Of a DNA stretch of 64,000 bases, positions 53,373-63,177 are shown piece after piece. Below the pieces are notes generated by a model. The model was not told where the DNA came from, searched no databases, and was given only the letters and a program-made list of their open reading frames with translations. The position numbers were made by a program, and so were the translations under genes. The stretch lies in NCBI GenBank assembly GCA_015060005.1, contig SUZI01000003.1:81532-145531 (forward strand), given 5' to 3'. This stretch comes from Rikenellaceae bacterium (GTDB lineage Bacteria; Bacteroidota; Bacteroidia; Bacteroidales; Rikenellaceae). The first letter of the stretch is position 1. Every line of letters begins with the position of its first letter.

Positions 53373-54779
53373 ATGCAGGTAAAACAACAAACCCTAACGA
53401 GTGCTATCACATTTTCGGGAAAAGGATTGCACACTGGCTGCATCGTAACAATGACGGTAAACCCAGCCCCCGAAAACACAGGCATCATCTTCCGTCGCGT
53501 AGATTTGGAGGGACAGCCTACCGTACCAGCACTTTGTGAATATGTGAAAGATACCTCACGTGGTACGACGATTATCAAAGGTGAGGCGAGAGTGAGCACT
53601 ATCGAGCATATTATGTCGGCTCTGTGGACTATGGGCGTAGACAATGCTATAATCGATATCGATGGTCCCGAGACACCAATTATGGATGGTTCAGCAAAAG
53701 AGTATGCCGAGCAGATAACAAAGGTAGGTCTGGAGGTGCAGAAAGCTGACCGCAAATACTATGAGGTAACAGAGAAGCAGGTATATACAATCCCAGAGAA
53801 GGGCGTAGCGATAATCATCTACCCAGATGATGAGTTTACGGTATCGGTACACGTCGATTACAACTCGAAGGTCATCGGTAATCAGTACGCTACACTCGAT
53901 ATGTTCAACGACTATGTTGACCACATCGCACCTTGTCGTACATTCGTATTCCTGCACGAGCTGGAGCCACTGCTCAAGATGAATCTCATCAAGGGCGGCG
54001 ACTTGGACAACGCTATCGTAGTGGTAGAAAATCCTGTATCGGAGGAGCAGCTCAACCACCTGAAGAGTATATTCCACAAGGATGATATTCAGGTTACGGG
54101 AGGCTATCTGAATAACCTTCAGCTCCGCAGCAGCAACGAGCTGGCACGCCACAAGCTGCTCGACCTGCTGGGCGACTTCGCTCTGCTCGGACAGCGTATA
54201 AAGGGTCGTGTGTGGGCATCACGTCCAGGACACTTTGCCAACACCGAGTTTATGAAGCAGCTCACAGGCTCTATACGTCGCGATGGCGAGAAGCCTAACT
54301 TCAAGTATAGTGCATCGAAAGCTCCTATACATGATATAAACGCGATACGTAAGATGTTGCCACACCGCTATCCATTCCTGCTCATCGACAAGGTGTTCTA
54401 CAAGGATGAGACTTCAATCGGTGCAATCAAGAATGTAACGGTCAACGAGCCATTCTTCACAGGACACTTCCCCGAGGAGCCTGTAATGCCGGGTGTGTTG
54501 CTCGTCGAGGCGATAGCTCAGGCGGGAGGTATATTCGTGCTGGACAGCGTGGAGGACCCATCGGAGTACTCTACTTACTTCCTCCGCATCGACGGCGTGC
54601 GTTTCAAGAAGAAGGTCGTTCCTGGCGACACACTCCAGTTGGAGGTGCATCTGTTAGAGCCTATACGTCGTGGCATAGCAACAATGGCGGGTAAGGTATT
54701 CGTCGGCGGCTCATTGGTTTGTGAGGCTACGCTGATGGCACAGATTGCACACAACAGAAAGAAGGAAAATGTAGAATAG
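53373..54779 (+). CDS. lpxC: LpxC-FabZ fusion (UDP-acyl-GlcNAc deacetylase / hydroxyacyl-ACP dehydratase)
   Basis: 468 residues, bifunctional. The LpxC part (about 1-305) has STIEHIMSAL with a zinc-binding His, and HKLLDLLGDFAL with the second His and Asp. It commits precursors to lipid A. The FabZ part (from about 320) has PHRYPFLLID and the catalytic GHFPEEPVMPGVLLVEA, dehydrating hydroxyacyl-ACP for fatty-acid synthesis. The fusion is a known Bacteroidetes trait that couples both users of hydroxymyristoyl-ACP. LpxA follows by 20 bp. Confidence 0.97.
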   Translation: MQVKQQTLTSAITFSGKGLHTGCIVTMTVNPAPENTGIIFRRVDLEGQPTVPALCEYVKDTSRGTTIIKGEARVSTIEHIMSALWTMGVDNAIIDIDGPETPIMDGSAKEYAEQITKVGLEVQKADRKYYEVTEKQVYTIPEKGVAIIIYPDDEFTVSVHVDYNSKVIGNQYATLDMFNDYVDHIAPCRTFVFLHELEPLLKMNLIKGGDLDNAIVVVENPVSEEQLNHLKSIFHKDDIQVTGGYLNNLQLRSSNELARHKLLDLLGDFALLGQRIKGRVWASRPGHFANTEFMKQLTGSIRRDGEKPNFKYSASKAPIHDINAIRKMLPHRYPFLLIDKVFYKDETSIGAIKNVTVNEPFFTGHFPEEPVMPGVLLVEAIAQAGGIFVLDSVEDPSEYSTYFLRIDGVRFKKKVVPGDTLQLEVHLLEPIRRGIATMAGKVFVGGSLVCEATLMAQIAHNRKKENVE

Positions 54780-54799
54780 ATAAAATTTAGGAGAGACTT

Positions 54800-55591
54800 A
54801 TGATTAGTAACTTAGCATACGTTCATCCCGACGCGAAGATTGGCGAGAACGTAACAATTGAGCCTTTTGCATACGTAGCAGCCGATGTTGAAATCGGCGA
54901 CGGCACGTGGATTGGCCCATCGGCAGTAGTACACGACGGTGCACGCATCGGTAAGAATTGTAAGATTCACTCATTCGCATCTATCGCCTGCACACCTCAG
55001 GACCTGAAGTTCGCAGGAGAGAAGAGCTTGGCGGAGATTGGCGATAACAATGAGATTCGCGAGTGTGTAACAATCAGCCGTGGCACTGCATCACGTGGCA
55101 CAACAAAGATTGGCAACAACAACCTCATCATGGCATACGCCCACGTAGCTCACGACTGTGAGGTGGGTAGCAACTGTGTCATCGTCAATGGCGTATCACT
55201 CGCCGGCGAGGTAGAGGTAGGCGACTGGGTAGTGATAGGCGGTCATACCGCAGTACACCAGTGGGTACACATAGGCGACCACGCAATGATTCAGGGTATG
55301 TCGGGCGTAACGAAGGATATCCCACCTTACATCACAGCGTCGAACAACGAGCACTATGCCGGTATCAACAAGATTGGTCTGTCGCGTCGTGGTTTCACAC
55401 AGGAGCAGATAATGAATATTCACGACACCTGCCGCATACTCTTCCAGAGCGATATGAACTACATCAACGCTTGCGACAAGGCAGAGGCAGAGGTCCCACA
55501 GACACCAGAGCGTGATTATCTGTTGGATTTCGTGCGTAGCTCAAAGCGTGGCGTGATTAAGCCATACGTAAAGAAAAAACGCGAGGAGTAA
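54800..55591 (+). CDS. lpxA: UDP-GlcNAc O-acyltransferase
   Basis: 263 residues, left-handed beta-helix with hexapeptide repeats over the first 190 residues. The catalytic His region AYAHVAHDCEVG and the C-terminal helical part (LSRRGFTQEQIMNIHDTCR) are conserved. First acyl-transfer step of lipid A. An AGGAG stretch 9 nt ahead of the ATG is SD-like. It is the second gene of the operon with lpxC/fabZ. Confidence 0.97.
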   Translation: MISNLAYVHPDAKIGENVTIEPFAYVAADVEIGDGTWIGPSAVVHDGARIGKNCKIHSFASIACTPQDLKFAGEKSLAEIGDNNEIRECVTISRGTASRGTTKIGNNNLIMAYAHVAHDCEVGSNCVIVNGVSLAGEVEVGDWVVIGGHTAVHQWVHIGDHAMIQGMSGVTKDIPPYITASNNEHYAGINKIGLSRRGFTQEQIMNIHDTCRILFQSDMNYINACDKAEAEVPQTPERDYLLDFVRSSKRGVIKPYVKKKREE

Positions 55592-55614
55592 GACTCGGCA
55601 CGGCAATAGTTTTT

Positions 55615-55644
55615 GGAGTATCACTAGCGATACTCCTTTTTTTT
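55615..55644 (+). terminator. Terminator of lpxC/fabZ-lpxA
   Basis: GGAGTATC (55615-55622) pairs with GATACTCC (55629-55636), followed by T8. Confidence 0.92.
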
Positions 55645-55673
55645 AATGAGTAATGAGGAATTAGCAAAGAGCA

Positions 55674-55729
55674 ATTCAAAATTCAAAATTCAAAATTCAA
55701 AATTCAAAATTCAAAATTCAAAATTCAAA
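55674..55729. repeat. Eight tandem copies of the 7-bp unit ATTCAAA
   Basis: Eight exact copies between the lpxA terminator and the next gene. The unit is the reverse complement of that at 27924-27951. The rest of 55745-55834 is AT-rich with short partial repeats (GGGATA, TTAAGG). Confidence 0.92.
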
Positions 55730-55834
55730 ATTTTCTAATAGTTTAAGAGTTACTAAAGGTTATTAAGGGATATTAAGGGATACTAAAGTCTACAGATGAG
55801 ATTTAGTTTTAGTTTTTAGTTTTTTCAATTTTTA

Positions 55835-55879
55835 GGGGGGGGGGATTTTTGCAACTTTTAGAAAAATTGGCTACCTTGC
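55835..55879 (+). promoter_or_regulatory. Promoter with adjoining G10 tract
   Basis: Ten G (55835-55844) lie just upstream of TTTTTG (55846-55851), which is followed after 20 bp by TACCTTGC (from 55872), close to the -33/-7 consensus. The start codon of the next gene is at 55915. Confidence 0.5.
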
Positions 55880-55914
55880 ACTCAAATAATCAATAACCTT
55901 AGAACATTAATATT

Positions 55915-56787
55915 ATGAAACGTATTTTTCTGCTTGCTACAATGTTGCTTGTAGCGACAAATGTTATGGCACAAAATCGGGTAACAGGTCGCATCGCAGG
56001 AGAAGATGATGGGAAGCCTCTGGATTATGCAGAGGTGCTCGCCAAAGCTGGAGAAGAGATTGTTCAAGATGTGCGAAGCGGTCTGGATGGAGCATTTGAG
56101 ATGCTTGTGGAGAAGGGAGAATACATCATCGAAGTAAAATATATCGGATACGAGACTTCAAAACAGAACATCGTGGTAGAGGGTGATATGGATTTGGGAG
56201 AGATAGCACTCAAAAAGACTCCCGATGCCGACATACTTATCCGCACTCCGTGGGGGTACTTCGACGATTTGGCGGCAGATGCAGCCGAGAATGGTGTTCG
56301 GATGGAGGCACCCGCAGGCTTCAAGAAGTGGGATAGCGGATACTCTCGCGGAGCATTTTATGCCTGTCTGCTACACTCCGAGGATGGCGAGGCAGAGCTG
56401 ACATATATGCCTGTATATGCAAAAGACCATCTTGCGATATGGGAAATCGATGGTGAAAAGATTGCTGCATACAACGCATACGGCAGAGTTGTAGAGCCAG
56501 AGAAGCAGACATCGGAATCGGTAGAGATACTCTACTCCAAGGGTCTAAAAGCAAGTGGAAAACGCGAAATGTTATCTCGAAAGAAGTGCCAAACAATAGG
56601 TATCGACAAGGGGTATATAATCCATCGCAAGAGCAACGACCCACGCGAGAAATATACTCAACAAGCAATAGTTATACTCAAAAAGGGCGACGTGTTGATT
56701 GAGGCATCACTGCTAATGACCGACGAGGGAAAGAAGTCGGAGAAGCGTTATCTCAAAGCGATAATGGAGGCAATAAGGTTTGAGTAA
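55915..56787 (+). CDS. Secreted protein with carboxypeptidase-regulatory-like domain
   Basis: 290 residues. Signal peptide (MKRIFLLATMLLVATNVMA), a CarboxypepD_reg-like beta-sandwich (about 22-100; VTGRIAGEDDGKPLDYAEV, YIGYETSKQNIVV), then a domain of about 190 residues that I do not recognise. Unlike TonB-dependent receptors it has no barrel. Probably periplasmic or surface-exposed. A G10 tract abuts its promoter. Confidence 0.7.
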   Translation: MKRIFLLATMLLVATNVMAQNRVTGRIAGEDDGKPLDYAEVLAKAGEEIVQDVRSGLDGAFEMLVEKGEYIIEVKYIGYETSKQNIVVEGDMDLGEIALKKTPDADILIRTPWGYFDDLAADAAENGVRMEAPAGFKKWDSGYSRGAFYACLLHSEDGEAELTYMPVYAKDHLAIWEIDGEKIAAYNAYGRVVEPEKQTSESVEILYSKGLKASGKREMLSRKKCQTIGIDKGYIIHRKSNDPREKYTQQAIVILKKGDVLIEASLLMTDEGKKSEKRYLKAIMEAIRFE

Positions 56788-56818
56788 GGAATTTTTTAGC
56801 ACAATTTCGACGCAAAGG

Positions 56819-56849
56819 TTTGGAATATAGTAAATTATTACTATATTTG
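56819..56849 (+). promoter_or_regulatory. Promoter of rimP-nusA-infB
   Basis: TTTG (56819-56822), 19 bp, TATATTTG (56842-56849): a full match to the Bacteroidetes consensus. The transcript would have a leader of about 85 nt. Confidence 0.75.
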
Positions 56850-56868
56850 CAGCGTGAAAGACGAAGGT

Positions 56869-56890
56869 AAGGGGACGAGTAAGTCCCCTT
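56869..56890 (+). promoter_or_regulatory. Leader hairpin ahead of rimP
   Basis: AAGGGGAC (56869-56876) pairs perfectly with GTCCCCTT (56883-56890) over a 6-nt loop, inside the rimP leader. There is no T run. It may be a site for control of the transcript. Confidence 0.5.
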
Positions 56891-56939
56891 ATTTCGTGGA
56901 TATAGGTTACCGAACAAGTAAAAATTAAGCGACTTAGAG

Positions 56940-57407
56940 ATGATAGATTGCAACAAGATTTTGGCGATTGCCGAGCGAGAGATGGAGGGAACTGACTTAT
57001 TTACAGTCGGTTGCAAGTGCTCACCTGCGAACGAGGTGGAGCTCCTCATTGACAGCGACACTGCCGTCAGCATAGAGCAGTGTATAAGCCTCACACGTAA
57101 GATTGAGGCGGAGTTTGACCGCGATGTGGAGGATTTTCAGCTCACAGTGGCATCGGCAGGAATTGGCGAGGAGCTGAAAAACATACGCCAATATCGTAAG
57201 CTCATAGGCTCATCGGTAGAGGTTTTGCTCAAGAGCGGAGTGAAAATCTTGGCAAAACTCGATGCAGCAGATGAGGCAGGCATAACAATATCGTACACCG
57301 AGAAGCAAGCCGTAGAGGGCAAGAAGCGTAAGGTGGAGGTCGAGGTGGTGAACACCTACTCCTTCGAGGAGATAAAGTATACCAAGGAGTACTTAGATTT
57401 CAAATAG
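56940..57407 (+). CDS. rimP: Ribosome maturation factor RimP
   Basis: 155 residues with the two RimP domains (alpha/beta N-terminal, SH3-like C-terminal): ISLTRKIEAEFDRDVEDFQLTVASAG and IRQYRKLIGSSVEVLL. It assists assembly of the 30S subunit. First of the standard rimP-nusA-infB operon, 32 bp before nusA. Confidence 0.93.
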   Translation: MIDCNKILAIAEREMEGTDLFTVGCKCSPANEVELLIDSDTAVSIEQCISLTRKIEAEFDRDVEDFQLTVASAGIGEELKNIRQYRKLIGSSVEVLLKSGVKILAKLDAADEAGITISYTEKQAVEGKKRKVEVEVVNTYSFEEIKYTKEYLDFK

Positions 57408-57439
57408 GAAACAATAACGAAACAAAAATATATAGCAAA

Positions 57440-58672
57440 ATGGAAAACTTAAATCTTATCAGCAACTTTGCAGAGTTCAAAGAGCTGAAGAACATTGACA
57501 AGTCGACAATGATTGGTGTGTTGGAGGATGTGTTCCGCCACGCACTGCAGAAGCAGTTCGAGAGCGACGAGAACTTCGACGTTATCATCAACCCCGAGAA
57601 GGGCGACTTGGAGATTTGGCGTAACCGCGAGGTAGTGGAAGATGGAGCGGTGGAGAACCCTAACACCCAGATTGCAGTGTCGGAGGTACAGGCAATAGAC
57701 GACTCATACGAGGTGGGTGATGAGTACACCGACCAGATTAAGATGAATCAGTTTGGTCGTCGTGCAGTGCTCTCGCTGCGTCAGAACTTGGCATCACGTC
57801 TGCTCGACCTGGAGAAGGCTGTGCTCTTCGAGAAGTATTCGGAGAAGGTGGGCGAGATTATCACTGGTGAGATTTACCAGGTGTGGAAGCGTGAGGTGCT
57901 CATCCTCGACGATGAGGATAACGAGCTTATACTGCCTAAAAGCGAGCAGATACCTAACGACTTCTACCGCAAGGGCGACACAATCAAGGCTATCGTGAAG
58001 AGCGTGGAGATGAACAACAACCAGCCACGCATCATCCTCTCACGTACCGCAAACCAATTCTTGGAGCGTCTGTTTGAGCAGGAGGTACCTGAGATCTTCG
58101 ACGGTCTTATCACCATTAAGAACATCGTGCGTATCCCAGGCGAGCGTGCGAAGGTGGCGGTAGAGTCATACGACGACCGCATCGACCCGGTAGGAGCTTG
58201 CGTCGGAATGAAGGGCTCACGTATCTACTCTATCGTAAAGGAGCTGCGTAACGAGAACATCGACGTGGTGAACTACACAGCTAACACATCGCTGATGATT
58301 CAGCGTGCACTCAACCCTGCAAAGGTGTCGTCAATCACTATCGACGAGGAGCGTAAGACAGCAACCGTATACCTCAAGCCTGACCAGGTGTCGTTGGCTA
58401 TCGGTAAGGGTGGTCTGAACATCCGTCTGTCGAAGATGCTCACGGGATATGACATCGACGTATATCGCGAGATTGAGGAGGAGGATGTAGCACTGACAGA
58501 GTTCTACGATGAGATTGAGCCTTGGATTATCGATGCACTGAAGGCTGCCGGCTGCGACACAGCGAAGAGCGTACTGGAGCTCTCGGTAGAGGAGATTGCA
58601 TCACGTGCCGACTTGGAGACGGAGCAGGCAGAGAAGATAGTAGAGATTCTCAAGGCAGAGTTCGAGGAGTAA
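57440..58672 (+). CDS. nusA: Transcription termination/antitermination factor NusA
   Basis: 410 residues: N-terminal RNA-polymerase-binding domain, S1 domain (GEIITGEIYQVWKREVLIL), two KH domains (DPVGACVGMKGSRIYSIVKEL, QVSLAIGKGGLNIRLSKML) and a short helical end. Normal length for Bacteroidetes. Pausing, termination and antitermination. Confidence 0.97.
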   Translation: MENLNLISNFAEFKELKNIDKSTMIGVLEDVFRHALQKQFESDENFDVIINPEKGDLEIWRNREVVEDGAVENPNTQIAVSEVQAIDDSYEVGDEYTDQIKMNQFGRRAVLSLRQNLASRLLDLEKAVLFEKYSEKVGEIITGEIYQVWKREVLILDDEDNELILPKSEQIPNDFYRKGDTIKAIVKSVEMNNNQPRIILSRTANQFLERLFEQEVPEIFDGLITIKNIVRIPGERAKVAVESYDDRIDPVGACVGMKGSRIYSIVKELRNENIDVVNYTANTSLMIQRALNPAKVSSITIDEERKTATVYLKPDQVSLAIGKGGLNIRLSKMLTGYDIDVYREIEEEDVALTEFYDEIEPWIIDALKAAGCDTAKSVLELSVEEIASRADLETEQAEKIVEILKAEFEE

Positions 58673-58699
58673 GTTTAACCCATTAAGAATAGAGAGAGT

Positions 58700-61456
58700 A
58701 TGACAGAAGTGAAAAAGATAAGGCTCATTCGAGTAGCAAAGGAGTTCAACGTGGGTATAAACACACTGACGGACCACCTGCTCAAGAAGGGCATAAACAT
58801 CGACCCGTCGCCTAACTCACAGGTGTCGCCCGAGGTGTATGCCATCTTGGAGAAGGACTTTGGCTCGAATCGTAGTGCCGCAAGCGAGCGTGATAGCATA
58901 CGCGAGCGTATACAGCAGAACAAGCAGTCGATAACAATCGGCGAGGAGAAGACCGACGCTCCAAAGGAGGAGAAGGAGGTAATCATCAAGAGTAACGTAA
59001 TAAGCGTAAAGGATGAGATTAACCAGCCTAAGATACTCGGCAAGATTGACCTTGAGCCTAAGAAGAAGGCTGAGGTAAAGCCCGCAGAGGAGCCTAAAAA
59101 GGAGGAGCCAAAACCTGTGGCAGAACCAAAGGAGGAGGAGCCAAAGGTGGAGGTTGTAGCCGAGGCACCAAAAGCTGAAGCAAAGCCCGCAGAGGAGCTT
59201 AAAAAGGAGGAGCCAAAGCCTGCAGAGGAGCAGCCAAAGAAGGATAACGTATTCCGCGTAGGTACAACGACATTGGCTGGCCCTCAGATTCTCGGTACGA
59301 TGGACGTATCGGGAATGGTACCAGGTGGCAAGCATAAGCGTAAGCGTTTGGACAAAGAGAAGGTAGACTTCAGCAAGGGCGAGAAGGGTCAGCAGAAGCA
59401 GGAGAATGGCGGTGGCAAGAAGCAGAAGAACAAGGACCACAACCATAATCAGCAAAATCAGCAGAACCAAAATCAGCCTAAGCCAGGCGAGGGTCGCCGT
59501 AACAAGAATAAGGATAAGAAGCACAACCAGCCAAAGCCTGTTGTTCGCCCAGAGGTGAGCGACGAAGAGGTATCAAAGCAGATTAAGGATACACTGGCTC
59601 GTCTGACAGCAAAGGGTGCGAAGAACAAGGGTGCGAAATATCGTAAGGAGAAGCGTGAGGAGATACGCGAGAAGATGATCTCGGAGGAGATGGAGCGTGA
59701 GGAGATGGAGCGTTCAGTACTGAAGGTAACGGAGTTCGTTACTGTAAGTGAGCTCGCTACGATGATGAACGTATCGCCTATGGAGGTTATCTCGGCTTGT
59801 ATGAACCTCGGACTGATGGTATCTATCAACCAGCGATTGGATGCAGAGGCGTTGGTGGTAGTGGCTGAGGAGTTCGGCTTCAAGGTAGAGTTCGTATCGG
59901 TAGAGATTCAGGAGGCTATCGAGACAGAGGTTGACGAAGAGGAGGATATGTTGCCACGTCCACCTATCGTAACAGTAATGGGACACGTAGACCACGGTAA
60001 GACATCGCTGCTGGATAACATACGTAAGACAAACGTCATCGAGGGCGAGGCAGGAGGTATCACCCAGCACATCGGTGCTTACTCGGTGAGCCTGAATGGT
60101 CAGAAGATTACATTCCTCGACACCCCAGGTCACGAGGCATTTACCGCAATGCGTGCTCGTGGTGCGAAGATTACCGACGTAGCAATCATCATAGTGTCGG
60201 CTGACGACAGCGTGATGCCTCAGACAGTGGAGGCTATCAACCACGCACAGGCAGCAGGCGTGCCTATGGTATTTGCTATAAACAAGATTGATAAGCCACA
60301 GGCTAACCCAGACCACATCAAGGAGCAGTTGGCACAGATGAACTACCTCGTAGAGGAGTGGGGAGGAAAGTACCAGAGCCAGGATATCTCGGCAAAGAAG
60401 GGTATCAACCTCGACAAGCTCCTGGAGAAGGTGCTCTTGGAGGCGGAGATGCTCGACCTGAAGGCTAACCCTAACAAGAAGGCTCAGGGCTCAGTCATCG
60501 AGTCTACACTCGACAAGGGACGTGGCTACGTAGCGACAATTATGGTACAGAGTGGTACGCTCCGAATAGGAGATATCCTGCTCTCGGGAACATATACTGG
60601 TCGTGTGAAGGCTATGTTTGACGAGAATGGTAAGAAGGTAACAGAAGCAGGACCATCGACACCGGTACAGGTATTGGGTCTGAACGGTGCTCCACAGGCG
60701 GGAGATAACTTCAACGTGATGGATGACGACCGCTCGGCACGTGAGATTGCCAACAAGCGTGAGCAGCTGCAGCGTATGCAGGGATTGATGACGCAGAAGC
60801 ACATCACCCTCGACGAGATTGGTCGCCGTATCGCTATCGGCTCATTCAAGGAGCTCAACATCATCGTTAAGGGCGACGTAGACGGCTCGGTGGAGGCAAT
60901 GACAGGCTCGCTCATCAAGCTCTCGAAGGAGACCGTACAGGTGAACGTAATTCACTCGGCAGTAGGTCAGATTTCGGAGTCAGACGTATTGTTGGCGACA
61001 GCATCAAACGCTATCATCGTAGGTTTCCAGGTGCGTCCATCAGCGGCAGCACGTAAGACAGCCGAGAAGGAGGAGATTGAGATTCGACTCTACTCTATCA
61101 TCTACGACGCAGTGAACGACATCAAGGATGCTATCGAGGGTATGTTGGAGCCTGTGATGAAGGAGGTTATCGTCTGCTCTATCGAGGTATTGGAGACATT
61201 CAAAATCTCGAAGGTGGGTACTATCGCCGGAGGTATCGTGCGTGAGGGTAAGTTGCAACGCAACACTCCTATCCGCGTGATTCGCGACGGTATCGTAATT
61301 CATACAGGTAAGCTCGGCTCACTCAAGCGATTCAAGGATGATGTGAAGGAGGTTACAACAGGTCAGGACTGCGGTTTGAACATCGAGTCGTACAACGACA
61401 TAAAGGTGGGCGATATCATCGAGGGATACGACCAGGTAGAGGTAAAACGTAAGTAA
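58700..61456 (+). CDS. infB: Translation initiation factor IF-2
   Basis: 918 residues. An N-terminal region rich in Lys, Glu, Pro and Ala (about 110-180) carries an internal repeat of KPAEE...KKEEPKP. The G domain begins near residue 427 with GHVDHGKTS, then DTPGHEAF and NKIDK, followed by the C-terminal domains. It positions initiator tRNA on the 30S subunit. It starts 27 bp after nusA. Confidence 0.97.
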   Translation: MTEVKKIRLIRVAKEFNVGINTLTDHLLKKGINIDPSPNSQVSPEVYAILEKDFGSNRSAASERDSIRERIQQNKQSITIGEEKTDAPKEEKEVIIKSNVISVKDEINQPKILGKIDLEPKKKAEVKPAEEPKKEEPKPVAEPKEEEPKVEVVAEAPKAEAKPAEELKKEEPKPAEEQPKKDNVFRVGTTTLAGPQILGTMDVSGMVPGGKHKRKRLDKEKVDFSKGEKGQQKQENGGGKKQKNKDHNHNQQNQQNQNQPKPGEGRRNKNKDKKHNQPKPVVRPEVSDEEVSKQIKDTLARLTAKGAKNKGAKYRKEKREEIREKMISEEMEREEMERSVLKVTEFVTVSELATMMNVSPMEVISACMNLGLMVSINQRLDAEALVVVAEEFGFKVEFVSVEIQEAIETEVDEEEDMLPRPPIVTVMGHVDHGKTSLLDNIRKTNVIEGEAGGITQHIGAYSVSLNGQKITFLDTPGHEAFTAMRARGAKITDVAIIIVSADDSVMPQTVEAINHAQAAGVPMVFAINKIDKPQANPDHIKEQLAQMNYLVEEWGGKYQSQDISAKKGINLDKLLEKVLLEAEMLDLKANPNKKAQGSVIESTLDKGRGYVATIMVQSGTLRIGDILLSGTYTGRVKAMFDENGKKVTEAGPSTPVQVLGLNGAPQAGDNFNVMDDDRSAREIANKREQLQRMQGLMTQKHITLDEIGRRIAIGSFKELNIIVKGDVDGSVEAMTGSLIKLSKETVQVNVIHSAVGQISESDVLLATASNAIIVGFQVRPSAAARKTAEKEEIEIRLYSIIYDAVNDIKDAIEGMLEPVMKEVIVCSIEVLETFKISKVGTIAGGIVREGKLQRNTPIRVIRDGIVIHTGKLGSLKRFKDDVKEVTTGQDCGLNIESYNDIKVGDIIEGYDQVEVKRK

Positions 61457-61497
61457 TTTAATTAGACAATTATAAATCCGTTAAACTTAAAAAAGTG

Positions 61498-62814
61498 ATG
61501 ACACAGATTAAGTTCACAACAGCTCAGGAGGCTGTTAAGGTAATTAAGTCGGGTGACCACGTTCACCTCAGTTCAGTAGCATCGGCTCCTCAGTGCCTCA
61601 TAAAGGCTATGTGCGAGCGTGGCAGAAATGGTGAGTTGAAGGATGTGCATATCCACCACCTCCACACAGAGGGTCCAGCACCATACTCTGAGCCAGAGTT
61701 CGAGGGCATATTCCAGCTCGACTCATTCTTCGTAGGTGGCAACGTGCGTAAGACAACACAGGCAGGTTTTGCTGACTACATTCCAATCTTCCTCAGCGAG
61801 ACACAGAAGCTCTATCGCTCGGGTGCAGTGCCTTGTAACGTAGCAATGATTCAGGTATCGACACCTGACCAGCACGGCTACGTTTCACTCGGTACATCGG
61901 TTGACGCTACATTGGCAGCTGTTGAGTGTGCTGACCACGTGATTGCAGTGGTGAACAAGTATGTTCCTCGTGCATTTGGTGATGCTATGATTCACTCTTC
62001 GAAGATTGACCTCTTCGTAGCTGACGACCAGCCATTGGAGGAGGCTCACTTCACAACACCTAACGAGGTGGAGGTGAAGATTGGTAAGTACTGTGCAGAG
62101 CTCATCGAGGATGGTGCAACATTGCAGATGGGTATCGGTGCTATTCCTAACGCTGTATTGGCACAGCTGGGTGGTCATAAGAACCTCGGTATCCACACCG
62201 AGATGTTTGCTGACGGCGTACTGCCACTCGTTGAGGCTGGCGTAATCAATGGCGAGGCAAAGAACATCGATAAGGGTAAGATGGTATCTACATTCCTGAT
62301 GGGTTCACAGAAGGTGTACGACTTCATCCACGACAACCCAGGTGTGTTGATGATGGACGTAGGTTACACCAACGACCCATTTATCATTGCTAAGAATGAC
62401 CGCGTAACAGCTATCAACTCCGCATTGCAGGTAGACCTCACAGGTCAGGTATGTGCCGACTCACTCGGTCGTAAGTTCTACTCAGGTGTAGGTGGTCAGA
62501 TTGACTTCATCTATGGTGCTTCACTCTCAAAGGGTGGTAAGGCTATCATCGCTATGCCTTCAATCACAAATAAGGGTATATCGAAGATCTCTGACGTGCT
62601 GACAGAGGGTGCAGGTGTCGTTACAACACGTAACCACATCCACTGGTTTGTAACCGAGAATGGTGCAGTAGACCTCTACGGTAAGAGCTTGCAGGAGCGT
62701 GCACGTCTGATTATATCAGTGGCTCACCCATCAGCCCAGGAGGCATTGGATGAGGCTGCATTCAACCGTTACGGCTCACATCACCACTATATTAAGGGAT
62801 ATATGGGCAAGTAA
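61498..62814 (+). CDS. Acetyl-CoA hydrolase/CoA-transferase family (4-hydroxybutyrate CoA-transferase-like)
   Basis: 438 residues in two homologous halves. The catalytic Glu is in GIHTEMFADG, and the CoA-binding GVGGQIDFIYGA, GISKISDVL and STPDQHGYVSLG are conserved. It moves CoA between acetate, butyrate, 4-hydroxybutyrate or similar acids; substrate uncertain. Start at the ATG at 61498 (a GTG three bases upstream is unlikely). It follows infB by 41 bp and ends at a strong terminator. Confidence 0.9.
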   Translation: MTQIKFTTAQEAVKVIKSGDHVHLSSVASAPQCLIKAMCERGRNGELKDVHIHHLHTEGPAPYSEPEFEGIFQLDSFFVGGNVRKTTQAGFADYIPIFLSETQKLYRSGAVPCNVAMIQVSTPDQHGYVSLGTSVDATLAAVECADHVIAVVNKYVPRAFGDAMIHSSKIDLFVADDQPLEEAHFTTPNEVEVKIGKYCAELIEDGATLQMGIGAIPNAVLAQLGGHKNLGIHTEMFADGVLPLVEAGVINGEAKNIDKGKMVSTFLMGSQKVYDFIHDNPGVLMMDVGYTNDPFIIAKNDRVTAINSALQVDLTGQVCADSLGRKFYSGVGGQIDFIYGASLSKGGKAIIAMPSITNKGISKISDVLTEGAGVVTTRNHIHWFVTENGAVDLYGKSLQERARLIISVAHPSAQEALDEAAFNRYGSHHHYIKGYMGK

Positions 62815-62839
62815 TTCGTTGTTACGGTTTCTTATATGC

Positions 62840-62872
62840 AAGGCTTTCTCTTCGGGGAAGGCCTTCTTTTTA
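62840..62872 (+). terminator. Terminator of the CoA-transferase gene
   Basis: AAGGC and TTTCTC pair with GGGAA and GGCCTT around a TTCG loop (62840-62865), followed by a T run. Confidence 0.85.
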
Positions 62873-62921
62873 TCCCTTAATATAGTGGCGATTCTCGCTG
62901 TGTGTTACCTATCCCCCTAAA

Positions 62922-62943
62922 TCCCCCTTTCTGTAAAGGGGGA
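62922..62943. repeat. Hairpin TCCCCCTTT/AAAGGGGGA within an insert
   Basis: A 9-bp perfect stem (62922-62930 with 62935-62943) preceded by another TCCCCCTAA. It lies between the two copies of the CoA-transferase 3' end and looks like an interspersed element. Confidence 0.7.
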
Positions 62944-62984
62944 CTTTGGTCGCTTCGCTCCGACAAAGGAAGTAGTTTATTTTT

Positions 62985-63061
62985 GGGATATATGGGCAAG
63001 TAATTCGGGTTACCGAGACTTATCGTATATGTAAAGCCTTCCATTCGTGGAGGGCTTTTTT
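62985..63061 (+). repeat. Degenerate second copy of the CoA-transferase 3' end and terminator
   Basis: 62985-63007 repeats 62796-62818 exactly over 23 bp, including the last codons and stop. The following 50 bp are a diverged copy of the terminator region, with a second hairpin (AAAGCCTTCCA, loop TTCG, TGGAGGGC, then T6). Confidence 0.82.
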
Positions 63062-63076
63062 GATTTCGAAACCAAA

Positions 63077-63177
63077 GAGAATTTAGAGAATTTAAGGAGT
63101 TTAGGGAAATCAACTTAATAGCATTAAACTCTCTATATTCCTTAAACTCCCTAATATACCTATACTCCTTAAACAGC
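63077..63177. repeat. Left flanking inverted repeats of the four-helix-bundle gene
   Basis: Short purine-rich phrases (GAATTTAAGGAGTTTAGGG) are followed by their pyrimidine-rich complements (TTCCTTAAACTCCCTAA), giving an imperfect hairpin just beyond the gene's stop. Confidence 0.6.
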
